Assembly (NCBI GenBank): GCA_017302895.1
Contig: JAFLBV010000001.1
Location: 62,001-126,000, forward strand
DNA: 64,000 nucleotides
DNA from: Ignavibacteria bacterium
Lineage (GTDB): Bacteria > Bacteroidota > Ignavibacteria > Ignavibacteriales > Ignavibacteriaceae
Reading direction: 5' to 3'
This document shows, piece after piece, positions 37,076 to 45,109 of this stretch. Positions within the stretch are counted from its first letter, which is position 1, and each line of letters starts with the position of its first letter. A program made the position numbers and the translations under genes. A model generated the notes under the pieces. The model saw only the letters and a list, made by a program, of their open reading frames with translations, was not told the origin of the DNA and did no database searches.

Positions 37076-37122
37076 ATGAAGTCAGTAGTTTGAAGTATGA
37101 AATTTTATTGTTAAGTTATTTG

Positions 37123-37149
37123 AAGCTGTCAGAAATGGCAGCTTTTTTT
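37123..37149 (+). terminator. Rho-independent terminator of the envelope gene run
   Basis: An 8-bp stem (AAGCTGTC paired with GGCAGCTT, one G-T pair) with a 6-base loop is followed by seven T residues, about 85 bases after the last stop codon. It probably ends the transcript that includes tamB, rnr and the peptidase-barrel gene. Confidence 0.85.
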
Positions 37150-37218
37150 ATTTTTACTGTAATAGACTATTGAATTAAGTCTTTGTGGTGACAAAAGGGT
37201 ACAAACCTTAAACATCGA

Positions 37219-37247
37219 AAAAGGAGCGACAATCGTCTCGATTGTCC
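37219..37247 (+). repeat. Palindromic intergenic repeat, copy 1 (REP-like)
   Basis: A 29-base element identical to 39070-39098. Its core is a perfect 8-bp inverted repeat, GACAATCG-TCT-CGATTGTC, preceded by AAAAGGAGC. It lies in the 511-base gap between the peptidase-barrel gene and the first T9SS cargo gene. The rest of that gap holds the heptamers and terminator above, a weak CCCT-gta-AGGG inverted repeat near 37301-37310, and the structured leader below. Confidence 0.85.
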
Positions 37248-37424
37248 TACCGCCAAACTTCCATTACACTGACAACGATGATAACGAAAGAATGACTTGG
37301 CCCTGTAAGGGGTCATGTGTGGGTAGAGATGTGTGAATTATCACAAAAAGCAAAATATTTCTTAAAAAAGTGAAAATAATTGTTGCATATATCAATAATT
37401 ATTGTATATTATAGACGGGAAAGA

Positions 37425-37483
37425 GAGAGTTACTCTCAAATCATTAACACTTCAGCCAAAACCGTATGGGTGTTAGTGAGAGT
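37425..37483 (+). promoter_or_regulatory. Leader with mutually exclusive hairpins upstream of T9SS cargo gene 1
   Basis: The segment ACTCTC (37432-37437) can pair with GAGAG just upstream (37425-37429, three-base loop) or with GAGAGT downstream (37478-37483). The longer hairpin is extended by TAACAC (37445-37450) with GTGTTA (37470-37475). The two folds exclude each other, as in attenuators. The element ends 65 bases before the ATG. No known riboswitch consensus is recognised. Confidence 0.4.
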
Positions 37484-37548
37484 CGTCATTTTTAATATTG
37501 CAGAGAAAACTTAAGTGCGTTCATTGTTTTGAATCGCGGAGATATATT

Positions 37549-38889
37549 ATGAAAAAATTTATTATAATTTTAGTTTTATTCGGATTTACAGTCTTCGGGC
37601 AGTTTATTACCGAATCGGAAGGTTTAAATTTACCTACTGCTTATAATGGTTGGTTAAATCCTCCAACTGTGGCTGCATTCGCGGGAATTCAAGGTGCCGG
37701 TAATCTGCTCGTTAGCACAAAAGGCGTCAAGAGATATAAGACTACCATTAAATCTGCTGCGACTGCAAGCGATATAATTGGTGGAATACATAAGTGGAGA
37801 TTTACCAGTGGTCCGGCAGGTGATTATTCAAATCACAAGTGGGGAGGCACGACTGTAGTGATGGATGTAATTCAAGGGTACACACATCAAGATACGACCA
37901 GGAACACGGTTACTTTGACTGATGCTTACTGGTATACTGTGGTTTTCAGAGATGCAGGTTATGCAAACACTGAAGCAATCTGGATGCAGACTGACGCTGT
38001 ACCAATCACTATTACAAATGTTAACTATTCTATATCAACGCCGGACAGCCCGGTTACTGTAAACATAGCCTCAAGTTTTGTACCGGCGACTACAGAGAAA
38101 ATATATGTAAGATACACAACCGATAATTGGGTTTCCTCAAGTTTTATCCAGGCAACCGGAGCGGATATAGTTTGGAGTGCAATTATCCCGGGTACAGGGA
38201 ATACAGGAATGGCCGGTAACGAATTCTATGTTATGACAACAACTGTTGCTCTTCCCAATCACACGAATGCTGATTTACAGACCATAAATTCCACAGACAA
38301 CAGTGGATTGAATTACCCTCTACCTGTTGAGCTCACAAGTTTTACTGCGAAAGTTTCAGATAACGGAACCGTTCACTTAAATTGGGAAACCGCTACGGAA
38401 GTCAGTAACTACGGTTTTGAAATCGAGAGAAAATCAGTTTCATCCGACTGGATCAAGATTGGATTTGTTGAGGGACATGGAACCACCAACTCGCCTAAAT
38501 ATTACAGTTATACCGACAAACCGGTAGCGACCGGTAAAATTACCTATCGATTAAAACAAATCGACAATGATGGGCAGTTCGAATACAGTCCTGAGGTTGA
38601 AATATTGGTTGAAAATCTTCTAAATGGTTTTGTTTTGGAACAGAACTACCCAAATCCATTTAATCCTGAGACTTCAATCAGATTTGTACTGAAAAAAGAT
38701 ACAAAAGCTACCCTGAAGGTTTACAATTCACTTGGTGCCGAAATAGCCACACTATTCGATGGTACCGCTGAGGCGGGCAGGTATTATGATGTAAAATTTG
38801 GTGGAGGCGATCTCGCATCCGGATTCTACTTTTACAGGCTTGTAGCAGGTGAATATGTTTCAGTGAAGAAAATGCTTTTGATGAAGTAG
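37549..38889 (+). CDS. Secreted protein with T9SS type A sorting domain (cargo 1)
   Basis: A 446-residue exported protein. The ATG at 37549 is chosen because it follows GCGGAG and gives a clean signal peptide (MKKFIIILVLFGFTVFGQ). The N-terminal 250 residues are a beta-rich region with GLNLPTAYNGWLNPP and later TEKIYVRYTTDNWVSSSF; I do not recognise this part. Then follows an Fn3-like linker (LPVELTSFTAKVSDNG, LNWETATEVSNYGFEIERK, GKITYRLKQIDNDGQFEYSP) and the C-terminal sorting domain beginning LEQNYPNPFNPETSIRF and ending SVKKMLLMK. This domain directs export across the outer membrane by the type IX system and attachment or release at the surface. It is bracketed by two copies of a palindromic repeat. 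Confidence 0.85.
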   Translation: MKKFIIILVLFGFTVFGQFITESEGLNLPTAYNGWLNPPTVAAFAGIQGAGNLLVSTKGVKRYKTTIKSAATASDIIGGIHKWRFTSGPAGDYSNHKWGGTTVVMDVIQGYTHQDTTRNTVTLTDAYWYTVVFRDAGYANTEAIWMQTDAVPITITNVNYSISTPDSPVTVNIASSFVPATTEKIYVRYTTDNWVSSSFIQATGADIVWSAIIPGTGNTGMAGNEFYVMTTTVALPNHTNADLQTINSTDNSGLNYPLPVELTSFTAKVSDNGTVHLNWETATEVSNYGFEIERKSVSSDWIKIGFVEGHGTTNSPKYYSYTDKPVATGKITYRLKQIDNDGQFEYSPEVEILVENLLNGFVLEQNYPNPFNPETSIRFVLKKDTKATLKVYNSLGAEIATLFDGTAEAGRYYDVKFGGGDLASGFYFYRLVAGEYVSVKKMLLMK

Positions 38890-38972
38890 TACTTCACCCC
38901 TTCCGCAGGGATTCCCGCGGAGTTCTCCCTTTCCAAAAGGCGGGGGAAAGAAAGAATGGTTAATATTTTTAC

Positions 38973-39004
38973 AAGACTGTCTCGAGAGGGGCGGTCTTTT
39001 TTTT
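38973..39004 (+). terminator. Rho-independent terminator of T9SS cargo gene 1
   Basis: A stem AAGACTGTC against GGCGGTCTT with an interior loop of about eight bases is followed by eight T residues. Just upstream (38899-38950) two further GC-rich inverted repeats occur (CCGC-a-GGG-att-CCC-GCGG and a CTCCCTTTCC/GGGGGAAAG pair), a 3' UTR arrangement echoed at the other cargo genes. Confidence 0.85.
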
Positions 39005-39069
39005 GTTTAATCGGAATTTAGGATCAATTTAATATTACCAGAAATACGGGTAGAAATGCAGAGTTTTGG

Positions 39070-39098
39070 AAAAGGAGCGACAATCGTCTCGATTGTCC
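39070..39098 (+). repeat. Palindromic intergenic repeat, copy 2 (REP-like)
   Basis: Identical over 29 bases and in the same orientation as 37219-37247, 1851 bases apart. The 8-bp inverted repeat (39079-39086 with 39090-39097) has a TCT loop. The two copies enclose exactly one T9SS cargo gene with its leader and terminator. Confidence 0.85.
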
Positions 39099-39170
39099 AA
39101 TCGCAAAAAGTTAATAATTATGGCAGGCATTTGTTTAATTTTTGTATTTCATTCCCGTAAGGATTAATCC

Positions 39171-39239
39171 TCCCGAATCCTCGGGACTATTGATTCAAAA
39201 ATCCTTCCCAAGACAAACCAATCTCCCGATCCATCGGGA
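39171..39239 (+). repeat. Two small inverted repeats in the gap before T9SS cargo gene 2
   Basis: TCCCGA-atcc-TCGGGA at 39171-39186 and TCCCGAT-cc-ATCGGGA at 39224-39239 are perfect short palindromes sharing the same arms. They look like remnants of a repetitive intergenic element. Apart from these, the REP-like copy, the promoter and the leader hairpin, the 624-base gap from 38890 to 39513 shows nothing that I can interpret. Confidence 0.55.
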
Positions 39240-39349
39240 CGAATTCATTCTGAGAAGCCCAGATTATCATGGAAAATTCAAAAATCCACGAGAAATTCAT
39301 CACAGGGGGTTAAAATCGCAATATTTCTTTAATTTTATTTAAAAAATAT

Positions 39350-39380
39350 TTTGCAATAAATTAAATATACCGTAAATTGT
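39350..39380 (+). promoter_or_regulatory. Bacteroidota-type promoter of T9SS cargo gene 2
   Basis: TTTG at 39350-39353, a 19-base spacer, then TAAATTGT at 39373-39380. This fits the -33 TTTG / -7 TAnnTTTG pattern with one mismatch. Transcription from here would give a leader of about 125 bases that starts with the hairpin at 39383-39422. Confidence 0.5.
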
Positions 39381-39382
39381 GT

Positions 39383-39422
39383 TGCGGTAAAAAATGCATT
39401 TTATCATACATTTTGTGCCGCA
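39383..39422 (+). promoter_or_regulatory. Leader hairpin upstream of T9SS cargo gene 2
   Basis: TGCGG (39383-39387) pairs with CCGCA (39418-39422), and AAAATG (39391-39396) pairs with CATTTT (39409-39414), leaving short internal loops and a 12-base apical loop. It would form at the very 5' end of the transcript. It lacks a T tract, so it is not a terminator; mRNA stabilisation is a possible role. Confidence 0.4.
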
Positions 39423-39513
39423 GGGTTTAGCTAATGTGAGGATTCATTATCAGTGAGGTTTTAGAGAAAATAGAAATAAATATGTTTAATCAAAACTCTT
39501 CGGAGGAATGTAT

Positions 39514-40611
39514 ATGAAAAAGTTGATTACTTTTCTTACCATCTTGTTTTTAGGACAATCTGCTTTGTTTGCAGCTTGGGGATTTTTTGGCGCGGATCAG
39601 AGTTATATCGGAGTAAAAGTTGGAGGTAATTCGGTTGGGAATTATGTCATGTGGAATTCTGGAGCAGGAAATTTTCTTGCTGCTGATATGGGACTTATTT
39701 CAGATATCAATGACAAGATACTGATCACCTATTGGGATATAAAAACTTGGAAAAATAATGGTGGAGATGTAACCAGTGCCACACTTTATTATCGGATTTA
39801 TGAAACAGGAAGTCCTAGTGGCAGTTTTAACTCTGTTGGGTCAAGTTATGTAACGGAATTGGGTAATGGTGATCAAAAATGGGGTTTTACTGGTTCTGCA
39901 GAACTAGCACATTCACCATTTGTAACAAATAAAAACTATACTTTGGAAGTGTATATCGCCGTAACCGGCACGACACCCTCAACTACACTGTATGATAATG
40001 TTAGCGGAGCTAATTACAAACCTACATTTAGTTCTGTCGGCGCCCTCCCTGTCGAGCTTACCTCCTTCAACGCTGCTATCAGAAATGGCCTTGTAGATTT
40101 GAAGTGGGAAACCGCAACCGAGGTCAACAACTATGGTTTTGAAGTTGAGAGAAAATCGTCATCTTCCGATTGGAACAAAATCGGTTTTATTGAAGGACAT
40201 GGATCTACCAACTCACCAAAATATTACAGCTTTTCAGACAAACCGACAGGAATGGGAAAAATTTCCTACAGACTGAAACAAATCGACAACGACGGAAAGT
40301 ATGAATACAGCCCAATCGTTGAGGTTTTGGTAGATAATCTTCCAAATGGTTTTGTACTGGAACAAAATTATCCGAATCCGTTCAATCCCGAAACTTCAAT
40401 TAGATTCGCATTAAAAGAAGATACCAAGGCAACACTTAAAGTTTACAACTCACTTGGTGCTGAAGTTGCAACTCTCTTTGATGGTACAGCAGAAGCCGGC
40501 AGATACTATGATGTAAAATTTGGAAGCAGTGAACTTGCCTCCGGTTTCTACATTTATAAACTCGTTGCCGGCGATCATGTTTCTGTAAAGAAAATGTTGC
40601 TGATGAAGTAA
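39514..40611 (+). CDS. Secreted protein with T9SS type A sorting domain (cargo 2)
   Basis: A 365-residue exported protein. Two ATGs lie close together; I prefer 39514 because GGAGG then sits seven bases upstream and the protein starts MKKLITFLTILFLGQSALFA, a good signal peptide. The N-terminal 165 residues (GADQSYIGVKVGGNSVGNYV, ATLYYRIYETGSPSGSF, NKNYTLEVYIAVTGTT) are beta-rich and unlike cargo 1. The Fn3-like linker (LPVELTSFNAAIRNGLVDLK) and the sorting domain (LEQNYPNPFNPETSIRFALK to VKKMLLMK) closely match those of the other three cargo proteins. Function of the N-terminal part is unknown; location at the cell surface or outside is inferred from the sorting domain. Confidence 0.85.
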   Translation: MKKLITFLTILFLGQSALFAAWGFFGADQSYIGVKVGGNSVGNYVMWNSGAGNFLAADMGLISDINDKILITYWDIKTWKNNGGDVTSATLYYRIYETGSPSGSFNSVGSSYVTELGNGDQKWGFTGSAELAHSPFVTNKNYTLEVYIAVTGTTPSTTLYDNVSGANYKPTFSSVGALPVELTSFNAAIRNGLVDLKWETATEVNNYGFEVERKSSSSDWNKIGFIEGHGSTNSPKYYSFSDKPTGMGKISYRLKQIDNDGKYEYSPIVEVLVDNLPNGFVLEQNYPNPFNPETSIRFALKEDTKATLKVYNSLGAEVATLFDGTAEAGRYYDVKFGSSELASGFYIYKLVAGDHVSVKKMLLMK

Positions 40612-40723
40612 TACCTTACCCCTCCCAAAGGGATGCCTGTGGCACGGCTCATCTCCTAAGAGGCGAGGGGAGTTTGATCGGTGAATAATTTTGAAGCTCC
40701 TGAGAAATCGGGAGCTTTTTTTT
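40612..40723 (+). repeat. Duplicated 3' UTR of T9SS cargo gene 2 with terminator
   Basis: About 110 bases that are nearly the same as 45028-45138: TACCTTACCCCTCCC, then a CCTGTGGCAC segment and GAGGCGAGGGGAG, which can pair back to the CCCCTCC arm, then TTTGATCGGTGAATAA. The block ends in a strong terminator (40694-40723): AAGCTCCTGA, a GAAA tetraloop, TCGGGAGCTT and eight T residues. Confidence 0.85.
40694..40723 (+). terminator. Rho-independent terminator of T9SS cargo gene 2
   Basis: A 10-bp stem (AAGCTCCTGA/TCGGGAGCTT) closed by a GAAA tetraloop and followed by a run of T residues. The same hairpin recurs after cargo genes 3 and 4. Confidence 0.93.
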
Positions 40724-40824
40724 GTTGTCATATGGATTTTTCGGATTTTTGAAGCCGGTAGTTGGGAAAGTTACTGCCCATGTATTTTGCAAGAAGCTTA
40801 TGATTTAGAGAAGCAATAAATTTT

Positions 40825-42942
40825 ATGAAGAAGCACTCCAAACGAATTCAGTCAAAAGTTGTTAAAGATGATTCTACTCCGGAAGTCATTACTGAGAAAC
40901 CGGAAATATCACCATTCAGAAAAAATGTTTTCAGGATATCGACGCTCTTATTTCCTTTTTTCCTCATTTTTCTTATTGAGGTTATTTTTCGTTTTTCAGG
41001 TTGGGGAGGTTATCCGTCATTTCTAAAACCTGTGGGTATACTGGAGTCGGGCGATACACTGATTATCGTGGAGCCGGCTGCATCAAAGCCCTATTTTTAT
41101 TCAAATCCTTCCCGACCGGGATACGCAGAACAATATAATTTTGTCATGCCAAAACCTAAGAATACAATCAGAATATTCCTGTTGGGAGAATCAGCAGCAA
41201 AAGGGTATCCTCAGCCGAAAAATCTTTCAATGAGTTCATTTCTGCAGGCAATGTTAAGTGACTTGTTCCCCGGTAAAAAGATCGAAGTTATTAATCTTGG
41301 CACAACCGCTGTGGCGAGTTTCCCGATTACTTTTATTGCAAAGGAAGCACTTAAATATAATCCTGATTTTATTATTTCCTACACTGGAAACAATGAGTTT
41401 TTTGGCTCCTACGGCACTGCTTCTATTAATTCATCAGGGGCACTTTCTCCGGCATTACTTAATGTCATCAGGTGGATTAATGGTCTGGCAATGATCCAGG
41501 CATACAATCATTACACAGAAAGTAAACCTGGAAAGGATATTACTTTGATGGAGCAGATGATTGGGGAGACTGTAATACCATCTGATTCCGACCTTAGAGA
41601 AAGTGCGGCTGCTAATCTGAAATACAATCTTGGGGAAATCGCCGAGTCTTGCAATGAAGCGGGAGTTCCTTTGATTTTGTGTACTACTGCTTCGAATGAA
41701 TCATCTCTCTATCCATTGGGTTCGGAGGATATGAATTCCCTCGGTGAAAAAAAGAAAATCGAGTTTGAGAACTTGTTGACTCAAGGTGTTAAAAATCTCG
41801 ACTCCAATTCTTTACATTCAGTAACTCTGCTAAGAAGTGCGACAGAAATATTTCCTGAGCATGCGGGTGCAGCATTTTTATTGGGAAGAGCGTATTTGGG
41901 GACCGGGGATATCAAAACTGCAAAGAAGTATTTTCTTAAGGCGCGGGACCTTGACAAAATGCCCTGGCGGCCAATCTCTTTGACAGAACAGGCGATCAGG
42001 GAAGTGGCACTGAATCATAAACTCCCGCTGTGCGACATAGCTGAGGAGTTCAGGAGGTTGTCGACTGACGGTGCCACAGGATGGGAATTGATGGATGATC
42101 ATGTGCATTTATCGCTAAGAGGGCAGGCGGAAGCAGCCAAACTAATGACAAATGTCATACTAAAAAATCTGGAAAAGCAAGGTTTAACAGCACACAGTAT
42201 CGACAGTCTTAAAACCTGGGAAGAATATACTAAAAATCTTGGCAGTAATGAGTATGATCAATATCGAGTGGCTCACACCATGCGTATACTGTTTAATGTG
42301 CCGTTTCTTAAGAAAAATAATGGTGATGCATTTAACAGGTATCTGAACTATATACTGACAGCAGAGTCAAAGATGAGCAAAGGGGTACTTAGTGCAGTAA
42401 GGGAGTGGCAAACCGAAACCCCTCACGCAGGCGGTTTAATGCCGATCACTGGTCTTGTAGCCAAAGCAATGGTAAAAGAGAACCGACTGGAAGAGGCACT
42501 GAAGTACTTCCAAATTGCACGGATTCAAGTTCCTGAATATACTTCGTGGTTTCTCGAGTATGTCTATTTTTCGATTGCCTTAAAGGCATCCATTAACAAG
42601 ACAGTCGACAAATCAGACCTCGATGATGCGCTAATGGCAATTAGGCAGGGCAAATTCCTCCTTAAAAATGGTTATTCTGAAACAGGGTTAACAGAAAGAT
42701 ACATGGGGAGGTTACACCAGCTTAGAGAGGAGTGGGATCAGGCAATCCCATATCTTTTCGAGGCGGTAAAACGACTCAAGGAAGAGGATTTGGTGGCTGC
42801 TGATCAGGCTCTATATCTCTCTTATATAAAGACCGGAAAAACAAATGAAGCATTAATTCTCGTCGAAAATGGCATCAGGCGTGGAGGAAAGTTTGTCGGG
42901 GTATACGAAAAATTAAGAAAATCGCTTGCTAATAAAAAATAA
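40825..42942 (+). CDS. Membrane-anchored SGNH hydrolase with TPR repeats
   Basis: A 705-residue protein. One membrane anchor lies at residues 36-55 (FRISTLLFPFFLIFLIEVIF). An SGNH/GDSL hydrolase fold follows: nucleophile block FLLGES with S123, block II NLGTT (G159), block III YTGNNEF with N190, and block V D425-H-V-H428 in MDDHVHLSLRGQAEA. Between blocks III and V lies a TPR-like segment (AAFLLGRAYLGTGDIKTAKK), and the C-terminal 250 residues contain more TPR-like helices (LEEALKYFQIARIQVPEY, WDQAIPYLFEAVKRLKEED). SGNH enzymes cleave esters, often acetyl groups on polysaccharides. The gene sits between two T9SS cargo genes. Its substrate and any link to those proteins are unknown. Confidence 0.8.
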   Translation: MKKHSKRIQSKVVKDDSTPEVITEKPEISPFRKNVFRISTLLFPFFLIFLIEVIFRFSGWGGYPSFLKPVGILESGDTLIIVEPAASKPYFYSNPSRPGYAEQYNFVMPKPKNTIRIFLLGESAAKGYPQPKNLSMSSFLQAMLSDLFPGKKIEVINLGTTAVASFPITFIAKEALKYNPDFIISYTGNNEFFGSYGTASINSSGALSPALLNVIRWINGLAMIQAYNHYTESKPGKDITLMEQMIGETVIPSDSDLRESAAANLKYNLGEIAESCNEAGVPLILCTTASNESSLYPLGSEDMNSLGEKKKIEFENLLTQGVKNLDSNSLHSVTLLRSATEIFPEHAGAAFLLGRAYLGTGDIKTAKKYFLKARDLDKMPWRPISLTEQAIREVALNHKLPLCDIAEEFRRLSTDGATGWELMDDHVHLSLRGQAEAAKLMTNVILKNLEKQGLTAHSIDSLKTWEEYTKNLGSNEYDQYRVAHTMRILFNVPFLKKNNGDAFNRYLNYILTAESKMSKGVLSAVREWQTETPHAGGLMPITGLVAKAMVKENRLEEALKYFQIARIQVPEYTSWFLEYVYFSIALKASINKTVDKSDLDDALMAIRQGKFLLKNGYSETGLTERYMGRLHQLREEWDQAIPYLFEAVKRLKEEDLVAADQALYLSYIKTGKTNEALILVENGIRRGGKFVGVYEKLRKSLANKK

Positions 42943-42975
42943 TTTGTGAAAAACTTATTTTTCAGACAAAAATAC

Positions 42976-43005
42976 TTGACATATTATAAAAAATTGTTAA
43001 TTTGC
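42976..43005 (+). promoter_or_regulatory. Bacteroidota-type promoter upstream of T9SS cargo gene 3
   Basis: TTG (42976-42978, within TTGACA), a 19-base spacer, then TAATTTGC (42998-43005) followed by AT. It differs from TAnnTTTG at the last two positions. It lies about 385 bases before the ATG of the next gene, so a long leader is implied. Confidence 0.5.
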
Positions 43006-43389
43006 ATACAGGTTATGTGAGGACTTTTCAATTATAAAATACGGAGGTATTCTTTTTCTATTAGTAACAATTATTTGAGAGATTTCCGCTCCATTAAGTT
43101 TGGTTAGTGAGGGAAAAACTGCCAACTTTTTAAATAAATACCCTAAAATCTCTTCACTCTATTTAGCTCCTTCATAACTTGATCTGATAGAGGTCAAACC
43201 ACATCTACCTAAAATAACATACATTTTAGTCTGTTTCAGTCACAGTTCAATTGTTTCTGCTTCTTGTTGTGCAAGAAATCTAACAATCAGAATTGGGCAA
43301 GTTATGCATATTTCCACATTCTCTCATTTTTGAGATATGGAAGTATTATTGGTATTTGGTCAACAATTAAATAAGGAGAAGAGAAAACC
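43006..43389 (+). promoter_or_regulatory. Long untranslated leader of T9SS cargo gene 3
   Basis: No gene is visible in these 384 bases. Several hairpins can be drawn: CTAAAAT/ATTTTAG (43209-43215 with 43223-43229), TTCTTG/CAAGAA (43261-43266 with 43272-43277) and TCTCA/TGAGA (43322-43326 with 43331-43335). A GGAGG at 43041-43045 is not followed by a reading frame of useful length. No known riboswitch is recognised. Confidence 0.4.
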
Positions 43390-45027
43390 ATGCGAAACAT
43401 TTTTTTCAGGTTTTTCGTAATCTTGTGTCTCGTGCCCCAAATTTGGGCACAGAAGACATATAATGATGCAACAGGTGACATCGATCCCGGAATCGCCACA
43501 GGGGGTGGTACACTCGATTTGGTCAAAATGGAAGTATCGAACACCTCAACCGATATTTTGTTTAAACTTACCGTTAACGGTAATTTGACAACAACCGACT
43601 GGGGTAAATTCATGATGGGTATTTCAACCGGTTCCACGGCCTCAACAAACACGGGAAACGGGTGGGGAAGGCCCATCAATTTAAATTCGGACTTGGGTGG
43701 AATGGACTACTGGATTGGAACATGGGTAGATGGTGGGGGTGGTGGACAATTGTGGAATTATACAGGTGGGGGTTGGGCTGGTCCGACTGCACCATCGGGA
43801 TATACATTTTCAGGAAGCACAATAAACATTACTGTGACAGCCGCTTCCCTGGGATTGAACGCAGGTGATTTGTTGTATTTTGATGCATATTCCTCCGGTG
43901 GTGGTGGCTCTGATGGTGCGGTGGATGCTTTAGCAAAGCCAACAGTTTCAATCGTCGGTTGGGGTGATTCATATACTTCTAATGCAACAAATGGAATTTT
44001 TTCCTATAAATTTGCGGGAATTACTTTGACGGACGGTTCGAGCTACACTTATGAGGTTACTCCCGGTTCTACAAATCAACCTATTGGTCGTTTTGCCCTA
44101 ACAGATTTCAATGCGGGTTCATCTCTTACTGATGTGAATATACGCTTGAATGGAGTACGGACTGGGGCATCCAACTTTAAACTTTGGGCGAGTACCGACA
44201 ATACCTTCAATTCAGGCACCGATACTCAAATTGGGTTAACAACAGCCTTGGATCCCGGAAATGGTGGTAGCGTAGGATTTCTTACAATTTCCCGTGCATT
44301 GTCTTCGTCCGCCACTTACTTTTTCCTCACTTGCGATCTGACTGCCGGGGCAACGGGTATGATTCAGGCAGATTTGATTGATAACAGTGCATTGTTATTT
44401 TCTGGTGGATCATTAGCTACAACAATTTCAAGTACAGCACTGTCAGGTGGATCAATCCCGCTACCTGTTGAATTAGTCTCCTTTAATGCATCTTGCGATC
44501 ACGGAAATGTAGACCTGACCTGGCAAACTGCTACTGAAGTCAATAACAACGGATTCGAAGTTGAACGAAAAATTTCCACCTCTGACTGGTATAAAATCGG
44601 ATTTGTTGAAGGAAATGGTACTTCCAATTCTCCGAAGTTTTACAGCTTCTCTGACAAACCAACGGGAACGGGAAAAATTTCATACAGACTAAAACAAATA
44701 GATAATGATGGCATGTTCGAATATAGCCCGACAGTTGAGGTTCTTGTTGATAATCTTCCGAACGGGTTTGTATTGGAACAGAATTATCCGAACCCGTTCA
44801 ATCCCGAGACTTCAATCAGATTTGCATTGAGGGAAGATACAAAAGCAACACTTAAAGTTTACAACTCACTCGGTTCAGAGATTGCAACCCTTTTTGATGG
44901 TACAGCAGAGGCCGGCAGATACTACGATGTGAAATTTGGGAGTGGTGAACTTGCTTCCGGATTCTACATTTATAAACTTGTTGCAGGCGAGTATGTTTCT
45001 GTAAAGAAAATGTTGCTGATGAAATAA
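43390..45027 (+). CDS. Secreted protein with T9SS type A sorting domain (cargo 3)
   Basis: A 545-residue exported protein with signal peptide (MRNIFFRFFVILCLVPQIWA) and a good ribosome-binding site (AAGGAGAAGAG). Residues 22-215 begin KTYNDATGDIDPGIATGGGT, LDLVKMEVSNTSTDILFKLT, a pattern reminiscent of DOMON/CBM9-like beta sandwiches, and include Gly/Trp-rich stretches (TWVDGGGGGQLWNYTGGGW). A second beta domain (about 225-350) resembles a repeat found in many Ignavibacteria surface proteins (IGRFALTDFNAGSSLTDVNI). The usual Fn3-like linker and sorting domain (LEQNYPNPFNPETSIRFALR to VKKMLLMK) end the protein. It is most similar to cargo 2 in the C-terminal module, including the 3' UTR. Confidence 0.85.
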   Translation: MRNIFFRFFVILCLVPQIWAQKTYNDATGDIDPGIATGGGTLDLVKMEVSNTSTDILFKLTVNGNLTTTDWGKFMMGISTGSTASTNTGNGWGRPINLNSDLGGMDYWIGTWVDGGGGGQLWNYTGGGWAGPTAPSGYTFSGSTINITVTAASLGLNAGDLLYFDAYSSGGGGSDGAVDALAKPTVSIVGWGDSYTSNATNGIFSYKFAGITLTDGSSYTYEVTPGSTNQPIGRFALTDFNAGSSLTDVNIRLNGVRTGASNFKLWASTDNTFNSGTDTQIGLTTALDPGNGGSVGFLTISRALSSSATYFFLTCDLTAGATGMIQADLIDNSALLFSGGSLATTISSTALSGGSIPLPVELVSFNASCDHGNVDLTWQTATEVNNNGFEVERKISTSDWYKIGFVEGNGTSNSPKFYSFSDKPTGTGKISYRLKQIDNDGMFEYSPTVEVLVDNLPNGFVLEQNYPNPFNPETSIRFALREDTKATLKVYNSLGSEIATLFDGTAEAGRYYDVKFGSGELASGFYIYKLVAGEYVSVKKMLLMK

Positions 45028-45109
45028 TACCTCACCCCTCCCAAAGGGATGCCTGTGGCACGACCCCTCTCCTCAGAGGCGAGGGGAGTTTGATCGGTGA
45101 ATAATTTTA

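Noticed and set aside
39070..39098. Palindromic repeat as a terminator
   Set aside because: There is no T tract after the stem, and a proper terminator already lies at 38973-39004.
39142..39342. A 66-codon open frame in the gap before T9SS cargo gene 2
   Set aside because: It runs through short palindromic repeats, has no ribosome-binding site and no protein-like composition.
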